Source of the DNA: Hyphomonas sp.
Lineage (GTDB): Bacteria > Pseudomonadota > Alphaproteobacteria > Caulobacterales > Hyphomonadaceae
Reading direction: 5' to 3'
NCBI RefSeq assembly: GCF_017792385.1
Contig: NZ_CP051230.1
Coordinates: 3,162,001 to 3,226,000 of the forward strand
DNA: 64,000 nt
Part shown: in pieces, positions 1 through 8,077 of the stretch
Layout: each line of letters starts with the position of its first letter
Position numbering within the stretch: position 1 is the first letter of the stretch
Translations under genes and position numbers: made by a program
The notes under the pieces: model-generated
Told to the model about the DNA's origin: nothing
The model's input: only the letters and a program-made list of their open reading frames with translations
Databases searched by the model: none

Positions 1-206
1 CGTTTTGACGCGTAAAAGTGTAAGCGCATTCCATTCATGGGGGCTCATCTGCTTTGCCGGAGGGGTTGGCGTCAAGGCGGTTTGCGGAACGGGCGGCCTC
101 AGCAAAATGGCCGGCAGACAGCTTCGTGACGCGGGCGTCAGCTTTTTCTGGCCTGATATCGCCTTTTCCGCTAAATTGTCGCCAGAACGACAAGGGAGAT
201 ACGATC
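1..206. other. upstream region without a supported gene
   Basis: No reading frame here is convincing. Frames that run through it into the following gene are extensions upstream of that gene's natural start. A purine-rich ribosome-binding site (aaggga, near 192-197) belongs to the class II aldolase. The window probably opens in an intergenic region. Confidence 0.5.
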
Positions 207-998
207 ATGGCCGACGGCGCACAGAAACCAGACATCCGGTCCGCAGTAACCGCAGAAGAGTGGCAGGCCCGCGTGGACCTTGCGGCACTCTACCGACTGG
301 TCGCCCTGCATGGCTGGGATGACATGATCTTCACGCACATTTCCCACCGTGTGCCCGGCCCGGACCACCATTTCCTGATCAATCCCTATGGTCACTTCTT
401 CGAGGAGATCACGGCATCTTCTCTGGTAAAGGTCGATCTGGAAGGCAATGTCGTGCAGGAGACCGATCACTTCATCAATCCGGCAGGGTTTACCATCCAC
501 TCGGCGATCCATGATGCGCGCGAGGATGCCAAAGTGGTGATTCACCTTCATACGGATCAGGGGGTGGCCGTGTCGTCCCAGAAGGAAGGGTTGATGCCGC
601 TCAGCCAGACCGCAATGATCGTGCGGGAGGATGTGTCCTATCATGACTATGAAGGCATTGCGCTTGATCTCGATGAACGCGAGCGGCTCGTGGCCGACCT
701 TGGTCCGAAAAAGCACTCCATGCTCCTTCGCAATCACGGCACGCTGACCATCGGCGACACGGCTGCGTCTGCCTTCACCCGCATGTTCTTCCTCGAGCGC
801 GCCTGCAATATGCAGATCATGGCCCTGTCGGCCGGAAGAGATGGCGTGCTGGAATGTGAATCCGATCTGCAGGAGAAGGTTGCCGGTCAGGGCGGAATGA
901 CGGAACACAGTTCCGGCATGAACATGATCACGGAGAAACTGATCTGGCCTGCGCTGCTGCGCAAACTGGACCGCCAGATGCCGGGCTATGACGCCTAA
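207..998 (+). CDS. class II aldolase/adducin family protein
   Basis: A 263-residue protein of the class II aldolase/adducin fold. The family includes fuculose-phosphate aldolase and many uncharacterised metal-dependent lyases. The HLHT motif at residues 113-116 and the later LRNHGTL segment supply the histidines that bind zinc in this family. The protein is soluble, with no signal peptide. I chose the ATG at 207 because a purine-rich ribosome-binding site precedes it and the 51 residues upstream in the same frame are basic and unlike the family. It stands alone upstream of hemA with a gap of about 100 bp. The substrate cannot be read from the sequence; a sugar-phosphate aldolase role is only a family default. 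Confidence 0.85.
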   Translation: MADGAQKPDIRSAVTAEEWQARVDLAALYRLVALHGWDDMIFTHISHRVPGPDHHFLINPYGHFFEEITASSLVKVDLEGNVVQETDHFINPAGFTIHSAIHDAREDAKVVIHLHTDQGVAVSSQKEGLMPLSQTAMIVREDVSYHDYEGIALDLDERERLVADLGPKKHSMLLRNHGTLTIGDTAASAFTRMFFLERACNMQIMALSAGRDGVLECESDLQEKVAGQGGMTEHSSGMNMITEKLIWPALLRKLDRQMPGYDA

Positions 999-1101
999 GG
1001 GGTTTCCCCTATGCGACAAAAGCGGTCCGCGACGTATGGAGCCATTATCAATTGCCGTTTCGGCCATTATGTAGGCTCGGAAGAGATCGGGAAGTAGACA
1101 G

Positions 1102-2319
1102 ATGAAGCATCTGAAGGCCTTCGAGGACGCCCTCAATTCCATTCATGGCGAAGGCCGTTACCGGGTTTTCGTGGACCTGCACCGTCACAAGGGCAGGTTT
1201 CCGAAAGCTACGGCACGGTTCGAGGACGGCGAGCGGGAAGTCACCATCTGGTGTTCGAATGATTATCTTGGCATGGGCCAGGATGATCACGTCATCAATG
1301 CGATGCACGAGGCGATCGACAGTTTCGGCGCCGGCTCCGGCGGCACGCGCAACATTTCCGGCACCACCCGCTACCATGTCGACCTCGAGCGTGAACTCGC
1401 GGACCTGCATGGCAAGCAATCAGCGCTCCTGTTCACGTCGGGCTATGTGTCGAATGAGGCGACCTTGTCGACGCTCGGAAAGATCCTGCCCGATCTGATC
1501 ATCTATTCCGACTCGCTGAACCATGCCTCGATGATCGAAGGCATTCGCCGGTCGGGCGCGGACCGTCGCATCTTCCGCCACAATGATGTCGATCATCTTC
1601 GTGCCCTGATGGAGAATGATGATCCGGACCGTCCGAAGCTGATTGCGTTTGAGAGCGTCTATTCGATGGACGGCGATTTCGGCCGCATGGAGGAGATTTG
1701 CGATCTCGCCGACGAGTTCAACGCACTGACCTATCTCGATGAAGTACATGCGGTCGGCATGTATGGTGAGAATGGTGCCGGTGTTGCCGAAATGTGGAAT
1801 CTGGCTGACCGGATCGACATTATCGAGGGAACGCTCGGCAAGGCCTATGGCGTGATGGGCGGCTACATTGCCGGCCATGAAACCGTGGTTGATGCCATCC
1901 GGTCGATGGCGTCGGGCTTCATCTTCACGACATCGACCTGTCCGGTCATGGCGGCCGGCGCGCTGGCCAGCATCCAGAAACTGCGGACCGATGAAGGCCG
2001 CAATCTGCGCCGCCAGCACCAGGCCAATGCTGCCATGCTGAAGCAGAAATTCCGTGAGGCCGGCCTGCCGATGATCGAAACGGATACGCACATCGTGCCA
2101 TTGCTCGTGGGCGATCCTGAACGCTGCAAGGCACTGTCTGACACGCTTTTGTTCGATTTTGGCATCTATGTTCAGCCGATCAATTACCCGACCGTCCCGA
2201 AGGGGACCGAGCGCCTGCGCTTCACGCCGAGCCCGGTGCATGATGAAGCGATGATGGACGAACTGGTCGCCGCGATCCTGGCCGTCTGGAAGCAGCTGGG
2301 GCTCGACAAGGCAGCCTAG
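1102..2319 (+). CDS. hemA: 5-aminolevulinate synthase (C4 pathway)
   Basis: A 405-residue PLP enzyme that condenses glycine with succinyl-CoA to give 5-aminolevulinate, the first step of haem and tetrapyrrole synthesis in Alphaproteobacteria. Visible marks are the N-terminal CSNDYLGMG segment (residues 51-59), GSGGTRNISG (78-87) and the PLP lysine K247 in EGTLGKAYG. Length is normal for the family. It is transcribed convergently with the MucR-type gene with 14 bp between stops. KBL and BioF are close relatives, but the N-terminus (MKHLKAFEDAL) and overall fit are those of HemA. Having the C4 enzyme supports an alphaproteobacterial origin. Confidence 0.97.
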   Translation: MKHLKAFEDALNSIHGEGRYRVFVDLHRHKGRFPKATARFEDGEREVTIWCSNDYLGMGQDDHVINAMHEAIDSFGAGSGGTRNISGTTRYHVDLERELADLHGKQSALLFTSGYVSNEATLSTLGKILPDLIIYSDSLNHASMIEGIRRSGADRRIFRHNDVDHLRALMENDDPDRPKLIAFESVYSMDGDFGRMEEICDLADEFNALTYLDEVHAVGMYGENGAGVAEMWNLADRIDIIEGTLGKAYGVMGGYIAGHETVVDAIRSMASGFIFTTSTCPVMAAGALASIQKLRTDEGRNLRRQHQANAAMLKQKFREAGLPMIETDTHIVPLLVGDPERCKALSDTLLFDFGIYVQPINYPTVPKGTERLRFTPSPVHDEAMMDELVAAILAVWKQLGLDKAA

Positions 2320-2333
2320 GCGGCCTGTTCAGC

Positions 2334-2759
2334 CTATTTCGTCTTCTTCTTCGCAGGCGGGGTGGCCTTCCTGCCAAGCCCGATCTGTTTGGCGTGTTTC
2401 GACCGTAACTTCGCGTAATTGGGCGCCACCATGGGATAATCCGGCGGAAGATCCCATTTGGCCCGGTACTCTTCCGGAGTCATGTCGAATTTCGATCGCA
2501 AATAGCGCTTCAGCATTTTCAGCTTCCGGCCATCTTCCAGGCAGACCAGAAAGTCCGGCATGACCGACTTCGAGATCGGGACAGCCGGCTCCTGAGCGGC
2601 GGGCGGCGGCTCCATGGTACCCGATAGGCCCGAAACCGTGTCGAACACGCTCCGGATGAGCTCCGGCAGTGATTCTGCCTCGACCTGATTGTTCGAAACG
2701 AAGGACGAAACGATCTCGGTCGTCATGTCGAGCAGATCTGATGTCTCATGTTCACTCAT
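2334..2759 (-). CDS. MucR/Ros-family transcriptional regulator
   Basis: A 141-residue protein with the C-terminal DNA-binding region of the Ros/MucR family (roughly residues 67-130): CLEDGRKLKMLKRYL then MTPEEYRAKWDLP, DYPMVAPNYA and a basic tail ending KKKTK. These regulators control surface polysaccharide, motility and cell-cycle genes and bind AT-rich DNA. The zinc-finger ligands are eroded: the second Cys is Asp76, the first His is Tyr86, and the second His position is Phe91. The region upstream of its start (2760-2890) is noticeably more AT-rich than the surroundings, as expected if it represses itself; that is inference. Confidence 0.9.
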   Translation of the reverse strand: MSEHETSDLLDMTTEIVSSFVSNNQVEAESLPELIRSVFDTVSGLSGTMEPPPAAQEPAVPISKSVMPDFLVCLEDGRKLKMLKRYLRSKFDMTPEEYRAKWDLPPDYPMVAPNYAKLRSKHAKQIGLGRKATPPAKKKTK

Positions 2760-2980
2760 GGCTCAACAAGACTCTGTCAGGTATTTGAAGTTAAAACTGC
2801 GCATCCACGCCCCAAATTAACCCCCAAATACCATACTTCTCCAAGTAATTGCACGATATTCCGGGTCCTTTCTCTCAAAAAGGTCGTTCCGGTGCGATAT
2901 TGTGACGTGAGCGCGCACGCATGGTTGCGACTTGACCTCCTGAAGCGTAAATACCGCGAACCCAGCAGGAGATTCCCATC
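2760..2980. promoter_or_regulatory. divergent mucR-like / glyA promoter region
   Basis: This 221-bp non-coding stretch separates two divergent genes. The half nearest the MucR-like gene is AT-rich (many AA/TT steps around 2780-2880), matching the binding preference described for MucR regulators. I could not place convincing -35/-10 pairs. A ribosome-binding site (caggaga, about 2966-2972) precedes glyA. Confidence 0.4.
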
Positions 2981-4288
2981 ATGGCAGATACCGCCCAGCC
3001 CACTCGGTTCGATACGACGGATTTCTTCAATCAGTCACTGGAGGAGCGGGATCCGGACCTGTTCGACGCCATCCGGAAGGAGCGCACCCGTCAGCAGGAA
3101 CAGATCGAGCTGATTGCGTCGGAAAACATTGTCTCGAAGGCCGTGCTGGAGGCCCAGGGCACCATTCTGACCAACAAGTATGCCGAAGGGTATCCCGGCA
3201 AGCGTTACTACGGCGGATGTGAGTTTGTGGACATTGCTGAGGAACTGGCCATCGAGCGGGCAAAGAAACTCTTCAATTGCGGGTTTGCGAACGTGCAGCC
3301 GAATTCGGGCAGCCAGGCCAATCAGGGCGTTTTCAACGCCGTCCTGAAACCGGGTGACACGATTCTGGGAATGAGTCTCGACGCCGGGGGACACCTGACC
3401 CATGGCGCACGACCGAACCAGTCGGGAAAATGGTTCAACGCGGTCCAGTATGGTGTTAGCCGCGAGGATGACCGGATCGATTTCGTCGAGGTCGAGCGGC
3501 TTGCCAAGGCCCATCGCCCCCAATTGATCATTGCCGGGGGATCTGCCTATCCGCGTCAGATTGATTTCAAGCGGTTCCGCGAGATTGCCGACGAGGTCGG
3601 GGCGCTGTTCCTCGTGGACATGGCGCACTTCGCCGGCCTGGTGGCCGGGGGCGCCCATCCGAACCCGCTGGACCATGCCCATATCGCGACGACAACAACC
3701 CACAAGACCCTGCGGGGGCCGCGTGGGGGCATGATCCTGACCAATGACGAGGCGCTGGCGAAGAAGATCAACTCCGCCATTTTCCCCGGCATTCAGGGTG
3801 GCCCGCTGATGCATGTGATTGCGGCCAAGGCGGTCGCCTTCGGCGAAGCGCTCCGCCCGGATTTCAAGGCCTATGCAGCGCAAGTGGTTGCCAATGCGCG
3901 GGCCATGGCCGAGGCCTGCAAGGCGAGCGGGCTGGACGTCGTGTCCGGCGGCACCGATACGCATGTGGCTCTGATTGACCTGCGGCCCAAGAATGTAACC
4001 GGCCGCGATGCCGAGCACGCCCTGGAACGCGCCTTCATCACCTGCAACAAGAACGGGGTTCCGTTCGATCCCCAGAAGCCGATGATCACCAGCGGCATCC
4101 GTGTCGGTTCGCCTGCCGGCACAACGCGCGGGTTTGCCGAAGAGGAATTCACCCAGATCGGCAACTGGATCGGCGAAATCGTGGACGCGGTCGCATCGGG
4201 CGACAGCGCCGCGGTCGAGAACAAGGTTCGCGAAGAGGTGAAAGCCCTTACGGCCCAGTTCCCGATCTATAATGGTTTGGGAGGCTGA
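2981..4288 (+). CDS. glyA: serine hydroxymethyltransferase
   Basis: A 435-residue PLP enzyme that interconverts serine and glycine with tetrahydrofolate, feeding one-carbon metabolism. Family signatures are intact: ELIASENIVS (43-52), NKYAEGYPGKRYYGG (65-79), LVDMAHFAGLVA (211-222) and the PLP lysine K242 in TTTTHKTLRGPRGG. Length is normal. The next gene, nrdR, begins 6 bp downstream, so the two are probably co-transcribed, and the whole glyA-nrdR-rib-nusB block may be one transcript. Glycine made here is also the substrate of the nearby HemA. Confidence 0.98.
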   Translation: MADTAQPTRFDTTDFFNQSLEERDPDLFDAIRKERTRQQEQIELIASENIVSKAVLEAQGTILTNKYAEGYPGKRYYGGCEFVDIAEELAIERAKKLFNCGFANVQPNSGSQANQGVFNAVLKPGDTILGMSLDAGGHLTHGARPNQSGKWFNAVQYGVSREDDRIDFVEVERLAKAHRPQLIIAGGSAYPRQIDFKRFREIADEVGALFLVDMAHFAGLVAGGAHPNPLDHAHIATTTTHKTLRGPRGGMILTNDEALAKKINSAIFPGIQGGPLMHVIAAKAVAFGEALRPDFKAYAAQVVANARAMAEACKASGLDVVSGGTDTHVALIDLRPKNVTGRDAEHALERAFITCNKNGVPFDPQKPMITSGIRVGSPAGTTRGFAEEEFTQIGNWIGEIVDAVASGDSAAVENKVREEVKALTAQFPIYNGLGG

Positions 4289-4294
4289 TAGACC

Positions 4295-4765
4295 TTGCGT
4301 TGCCCGTTCTGCGGATCCGAGAACACTTCGGTCAAGGACAGCCGGTCCGCCGAGGACAATACGGCTGTGCGCCGCCGCAGGGTGTGCGAGGCATGCGGAG
4401 CCCGGTTCACAACATTCGAACGCGTCCAGCTGCGGGAAATCATGGTGGTCAAACGGGATGGCAAGCGCGTGCCGTTTGATCGTGACCGGCTGACGCGATC
4501 CATCACGATTGCACTTCGGAAGCGCCCGGTGGACCGTGAGCAGATAGACCAGATGGTGTCCGGAATTGCCCGCAAGCTGGAAAGTGGCGGCGAAACGGAA
4601 GTCACGTCGAATGAGGTCGGCGAGTTTGCCATGGAGGCGCTTCGTCAGGTCGATCCTGTCGGCTATGTCCGCTTTGCCAGCGTGTACAAGGATTTCCGGG
4701 ACCCCAATGACTTCGCGCAATTCATTGAAGCCACATCGCTGGACGATGAAAGCGACGCGGAATGA
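4295..4765 (+). CDS. nrdR: transcriptional repressor NrdR
   Basis: A 156-residue zinc-ribbon/ATP-cone repressor of ribonucleotide reductase genes. The zinc ligands are C3, C6, C31 and C34 (CPFCGSENTSVKDSR, then VCEACGARF), followed by a basic helix and the ATP-cone from about residue 46 (VVKRDGKRVPFDRDRL). The start is TTG at 4295, fixed by the conserved opening MRCPFCG and by GGGAGG about 10 bp upstream. It sits between glyA and ribD, a common alphaproteobacterial order, and its stop overlaps the ribD start as ATGA. It should bind NrdR boxes at nrd promoters elsewhere; none was seen in this window. Confidence 0.97.
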   Translation: MRCPFCGSENTSVKDSRSAEDNTAVRRRRVCEACGARFTTFERVQLREIMVVKRDGKRVPFDRDRLTRSITIALRKRPVDREQIDQMVSGIARKLESGGETEVTSNEVGEFAMEALRQVDPVGYVRFASVYKDFRDPNDFAQFIEATSLDDESDAE

Positions 4766-5409
4766 GCGGGGTCAAGGTCACCCTCAAAGTGGCCACATCG
4801 CTGGATGCGCGCATCGCCCTGTCAGACGGAACGAGCCAGTGGATCACCTGCAGTGAGTCACGTGCGCGTGCCCACCAGTTACGGGCGGCCCATGACTCCA
4901 TTCTGGTCGGTATCGGCACCGTCCTGGCTGACGACCCATTGCTGACTGCTCGCACCGTGCCACTGCCGAAGCAGCAGCCGGTCCGCATCGTCGCCGACTC
5001 TCATGGGCGCACTCCGCGCAGTTCCCGCCTCGTCCAGTCAGCTGCCTCGGGCCGTGTGGTTGTCGCCACGAATGGGCAACCACAGGACATCCTGGCGGCC
5101 AGCGGGGTCGAAATATGGCGATGCGGACGCGGCATTCGGGTCGATGTGACAGAATTGGTTCGCCGCGCGGAAATCGAAGGCATTTCATCGATCCTGATCG
5201 AGGGGGGCGGGACCCTTGCCGCAAGCTTCATCCGAGCGGGCCTGGTGGACGAAATCGCGTGGTTTCGCGCGCCCATCCTGATCGGCGGAGACGGCCTGCC
5301 CGCGCTGGGCGCCCTCGGTCTCAATGCCCTGTCGGAGGCGTCACGTTGGCGCGCTGTCGCGACGGAACGGATTGGGGTCGACGTGCTCGATACCTATGTA
5401 AGGGTCTGA
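4762..5409 (+). CDS. ribD: RibD reductase domain only (lacks deaminase domain)
   Basis: A 215-residue protein matching only the C-terminal dihydrofolate-reductase-like half of RibD: VTLKVATSLDARIALSDG, HDSILVGIGTVLADDPLLTAR and ILIEGGGTLAASF. That half reduces the ribosyl group of the pyrimidine intermediate in riboflavin synthesis. A complete RibD has about 360 residues, with an N-terminal zinc deaminase carrying HAE and PCxxxGxxxPC motifs; none of that is present. The gene starts inside the nrdR stop (ATGA), so there is no room for a lost upstream domain. The deaminase must be encoded elsewhere. Position between nrdR and ribE supports the riboflavin role. Confidence 0.9.
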   Translation: MSGVKVTLKVATSLDARIALSDGTSQWITCSESRARAHQLRAAHDSILVGIGTVLADDPLLTARTVPLPKQQPVRIVADSHGRTPRSSRLVQSAASGRVVVATNGQPQDILAASGVEIWRCGRGIRVDVTELVRRAEIEGISSILIEGGGTLAASFIRAGLVDEIAWFRAPILIGGDGLPALGALGLNALSEASRWRAVATERIGVDVLDTYVRV

Positions 5410-5431
5410 ATAAGAAACTGAGGGCAGGAAA

Positions 5432-6052
5432 ATGTTTACAGGCCTCGTTACGGATGTCGGCACGGTCCGCTCCGTGGAAGACCGCAATGGGTTGCGGCGT
5501 TTCGAAGTGGAAAGCGCCTATCCGCTCGACGAAATTGAAATGGGCGCGTCCATCATGCATTCCGGCGTGTGCCTCACCGTGGTCGACATGGGACAGGGCG
5601 AGCGCGGCGCATGGTTCGCAACCGAGGCGGTGCCGGAAACGTTGTCAAAGACGATCCTCGGCGACTGGCATGTCGGGTCGCGGGTAAATCTGGAACAGAG
5701 CCTGAAGCTTGGCGACGAACTCGGCGGGCATTTCGTGTTTGGCCATGTCGATGGTGTCGGGCAGGTCGTTTCCGTCGAACCGGAAGGCCAGAGCTATCGT
5801 CTCACGATCCGGCCCCCCCAAGGCATCGCCCGGTACTTCGCCACGAAAGGCTCTGCAGCCGTAAACGGCGTGTCTCTGACCGTCGCTGAAGCCTTGCCAA
5901 ACGGGGATTTCGAATTGGCCATCATTCCGCATACCTGGCAGGTGACGACGCTGGGCGATCTGCAGCCCGGCTCCAGCGTCAATCTTGAGATCGACATGCT
6001 GGCACGCTACGTGGCGCGGATGATTGGCGCCGATGCGCCGGAAGGGCAGTAA
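5432..6052 (+). CDS. ribE: riboflavin synthase, alpha subunit
   Basis: A 206-residue enzyme that dismutates two molecules of 6,7-dimethyl-8-ribityllumazine to riboflavin. It has the two lumazine-binding barrels of the family: the first opens MFTGLVTDVGTV with GVCLTVVD, the second begins near residue 97 (GGHFVFGHVDGVGQV) with GVSLTV. Length is typical. It lies 22 bp after the ribD-like gene and 5 bp before ribB, in a continuous operon ending in ribH and nusB. The short gaps leave no room for an FMN riboswitch within the operon. Confidence 0.97.
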   Translation: MFTGLVTDVGTVRSVEDRNGLRRFEVESAYPLDEIEMGASIMHSGVCLTVVDMGQGERGAWFATEAVPETLSKTILGDWHVGSRVNLEQSLKLGDELGGHFVFGHVDGVGQVVSVEPEGQSYRLTIRPPQGIARYFATKGSAAVNGVSLTVAEALPNGDFELAIIPHTWQVTTLGDLQPGSSVNLEIDMLARYVARMIGADAPEGQ

Positions 6053-6057
6053 GCAAG

Positions 6058-7185
6058 ATGAGCAGCGAATTTCACAGCGCAATCTCCTCGATTGACGAGA
6101 TTATCGAGGACGCCCGCAACGGCCGGATGTACATCCTGGTGGACGCCGAGGACCGGGAGAATGAGGGAGACCTCATTATCCCCGCCAACTTTGCAACGCC
6201 GGAACACGTCAACTTCATGGCCCGGCATGGGCGCGGGCTGATCTGCCTGGCGATGACGCAGGAACGTGCGCACACACTGAACCTGGACATGATGACCCGG
6301 AACAATCGGGAAAGCATGGGCACGGCCTTCACTGTCTCGATCGAGGCAAAGGAAGGGGTCACAACCGGTATTTCGGCGCATGATCGCGCGCGCACGATTG
6401 CCGTCGCGATCGATCCGACCAAGGATCATGACGATATCGTCTCCCCAGGGCATGTGTTTCCGCTGATTGCGCGGGAGGGTGGCACTCTGGTGCGGGCCGG
6501 CCACACGGAAGCAGCCGTGGACATCTCTCGTATGGCAGGTCTCTATCCGGCAGGCGTGATCTGCGAAATCATGAACGAAGACGGCACCATGTCCCGGTTG
6601 CCGGAACTGGTTGCCTTTGCCCAGCTGCACAATCTCAAGATCGGCACGATTGCAGACCTTATCGCCTGGCGTCGCAAGAATGACCGGTTCATGGAGCGAC
6701 GCATCGAGGCGAAGCTCGACTCCGGATATGGTGATGGATTCCGCACGGTTTGCTTCCGCAACAAGCTCGACAATTCCGAACACATTGCCATCGTCCATGG
6801 CGACGTCACCCCGGACAGTACGACCCTCGTGCGCGTGCACCGTATGGATATCCTGTCTGACGTTCTGGGAGAGAGCGGGCCGCGCCATGGACTGGTCGAG
6901 CGCGCCATGCGGATGATCGCAGATGCCGACGAGCCGGGCGTCATTGTTTTCGTGAACACGATGCGGCCGAATATAATCGCCGAACGTCTTGGCCTGAAAC
7001 CTTCAGTATCTCCGGACCCGACGGCCCCCATCCGAGAGTATGGCGTCGGGGCTCAGATCCTGAGAGACCTTGGCGTTCGCCGCATGATCTACCTGTCCGG
7101 AACGCAGCCGTCCCGCCTGGCAGGCCTTGACGGCTACGGCCTGACCATAGAGGGGTGGCGCAACCTTCATGAGGAGAGCAATTGA
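6058..7185 (+). CDS. ribB: 3,4-dihydroxy-2-butanone-4-phosphate synthase with degenerate GCH II domain (RibBX type)
   Basis: A 375-residue two-domain protein. The N-terminal half (about 1-205) is DHBP synthase, with VDAEDRENEGDLI and the magnesium and substrate residues of RibB; it makes the four-carbon unit of riboflavin from ribulose 5-phosphate. The C-terminal half is related to GTP cyclohydrolase II but lacks that enzyme's zinc cysteines: where RibA has a Cys-x10-Cys-x-Cys cluster, this protein reads VHRMDILSDVLGE with no cysteine. Proteins of this layout are known as RibBX and supply only the RibB activity. Its stop overlaps the ribH start by one base. Confidence 0.95.
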   Translation: MSSEFHSAISSIDEIIEDARNGRMYILVDAEDRENEGDLIIPANFATPEHVNFMARHGRGLICLAMTQERAHTLNLDMMTRNNRESMGTAFTVSIEAKEGVTTGISAHDRARTIAVAIDPTKDHDDIVSPGHVFPLIAREGGTLVRAGHTEAAVDISRMAGLYPAGVICEIMNEDGTMSRLPELVAFAQLHNLKIGTIADLIAWRRKNDRFMERRIEAKLDSGYGDGFRTVCFRNKLDNSEHIAIVHGDVTPDSTTLVRVHRMDILSDVLGESGPRHGLVERAMRMIADADEPGVIVFVNTMRPNIIAERLGLKPSVSPDPTAPIREYGVGAQILRDLGVRRMIYLSGTQPSRLAGLDGYGLTIEGWRNLHEESN

Positions 7186-7613
7186 TGGCAGACCGCGTAC
7201 TCGTTGCCATTTCGCGATACTACAAGCACATTTCCGATGAACTCGAGGCAGGCGCCCTCGAAGCCCTCGAAGCTGCCGGCGCCAAGGTGACGGTCATGGA
7301 AGTCCCCGGCGCGTTTGAACTGCCGGGGCTGATCGCCATGGCGGCCGACAGTGGACGGTTTGATGGTGCGGTTGCGCTCGGATGCGTGATCCGCGGGGAA
7401 ACCACGCACTATGACTATGTCTGCGGTGAAAGCGCCCGAGGCTTGATGGATCTGATTGTCCAGCGCCGCCAGGCGATCGGTTACGGGATCCTGACCGTCG
7501 AGAATGAAGAGCAGGCATTGGCACGCGCTGACCGCAAGCGCGGCAACAAGGGCAAGGATGCCGCCGAAGCCTGTCTGGCCATGATCAAATTCCGCAAGGA
7601 ACTCATTCGGTGA
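7185..7613 (+). CDS. ribH: 6,7-dimethyl-8-ribityllumazine synthase
   Basis: A 142-residue lumazine synthase that joins the DHBP product to the pyrimidine intermediate. Signatures are VPGAFELPGLIAMAA, LGCVIRGETTHYDYV and NKGKDAAEACL. I placed the start at the ATG at 7185, which overlaps the ribB stop (TGATG) and has GAGGAGA upstream, rather than the TTG one codon earlier. It overlaps nusB by four bases. In many alphaproteobacteria ribH and nusB form this same coupled pair. Confidence 0.97.
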   Translation: MADRVLVAISRYYKHISDELEAGALEALEAAGAKVTVMEVPGAFELPGLIAMAADSGRFDGAVALGCVIRGETTHYDYVCGESARGLMDLIVQRRQAIGYGILTVENEEQALARADRKRGNKGKDAAEACLAMIKFRKELIR

Positions 7614-8077
7614 CCGACCAGAAGATACCTTTCGAAGTCACTCGGGCGAGGCGGGCGGGAGCGCGCCTCGCAGCAGTTCAGGCGCTCTACGAGATGGAGC
7701 AGACCGGCAAGTCTGCCAGGGCCACCATTCGGGCCTTCATGGAGGATCGTCTGGGCATCGGCCCGAACGAGGAGCCGGTGGAAGAAGCCGATCCGGATCT
7801 GTTCAAGTCGATCGTGAATGCCGTGGTCACCCACCAGACCGCTATCGACAAGGCGATCCTGGGACGCCTTGCTTCCGGCTGGAAACTGACCCGTCTGGAC
7901 GCCACGATGCGTGCGCTCCTGCGGGCAGGAGCTGCTGAATTCATTGAGCACCAGCACCTGTCAGATGCCATCATTCTGGATGAATACGTCTCTCTGGCGC
8001 ACGATTTCTTTGAAGAGCAGGAAGCGAAATTCGCCAATGCCGTGCTCGACAATCTGGGCAAGGATCTGCGCAGCTAG
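7610..8077 (+). CDS. nusB: transcription antitermination factor NusB
   Basis: A 155-residue all-helical protein that, with NusE (S10), binds boxA RNA and supports antitermination of rRNA operons. Recognisable parts are RAGARLAAVQALYEMEQTG at the N-terminus, LDATMRALLRAGAAE and IILDEYVSLAHDFFEEQEAKFANAVLD near the end. The start is GTG at 7610, overlapping the ribH stop (GTGA). Its TAG stop lies in a CTAG that also encodes the stop of the convergent epoxide hydrolase. It is the last gene of the rib operon. Confidence 0.97.
   Translation: MTDQKIPFEVTRARRAGARLAAVQALYEMEQTGKSARATIRAFMEDRLGIGPNEEPVEEADPDLFKSIVNAVVTHQTAIDKAILGRLASGWKLTRLDATMRALLRAGAAEFIEHQHLSDAIILDEYVSLAHDFFEEQEAKFANAVLDNLGKDLRS

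Noticed and set aside
2932..2957. TTGACC and TAAATA as a glyA promoter
   Set aside because: The spacer is about 10 bp, too short for a sigma-70 promoter.
3035..4720. Open frame of 561 codons antisense to glyA and nrdR
   Set aside because: It mirrors two well-conserved genes and its translation has no domain; long antisense frames are common at high GC.
5410..5431. Possible FMN riboswitch before ribE
   Set aside because: Only 22 bp separate the genes, far too little for an RFN element; none was seen elsewhere before the rib genes.
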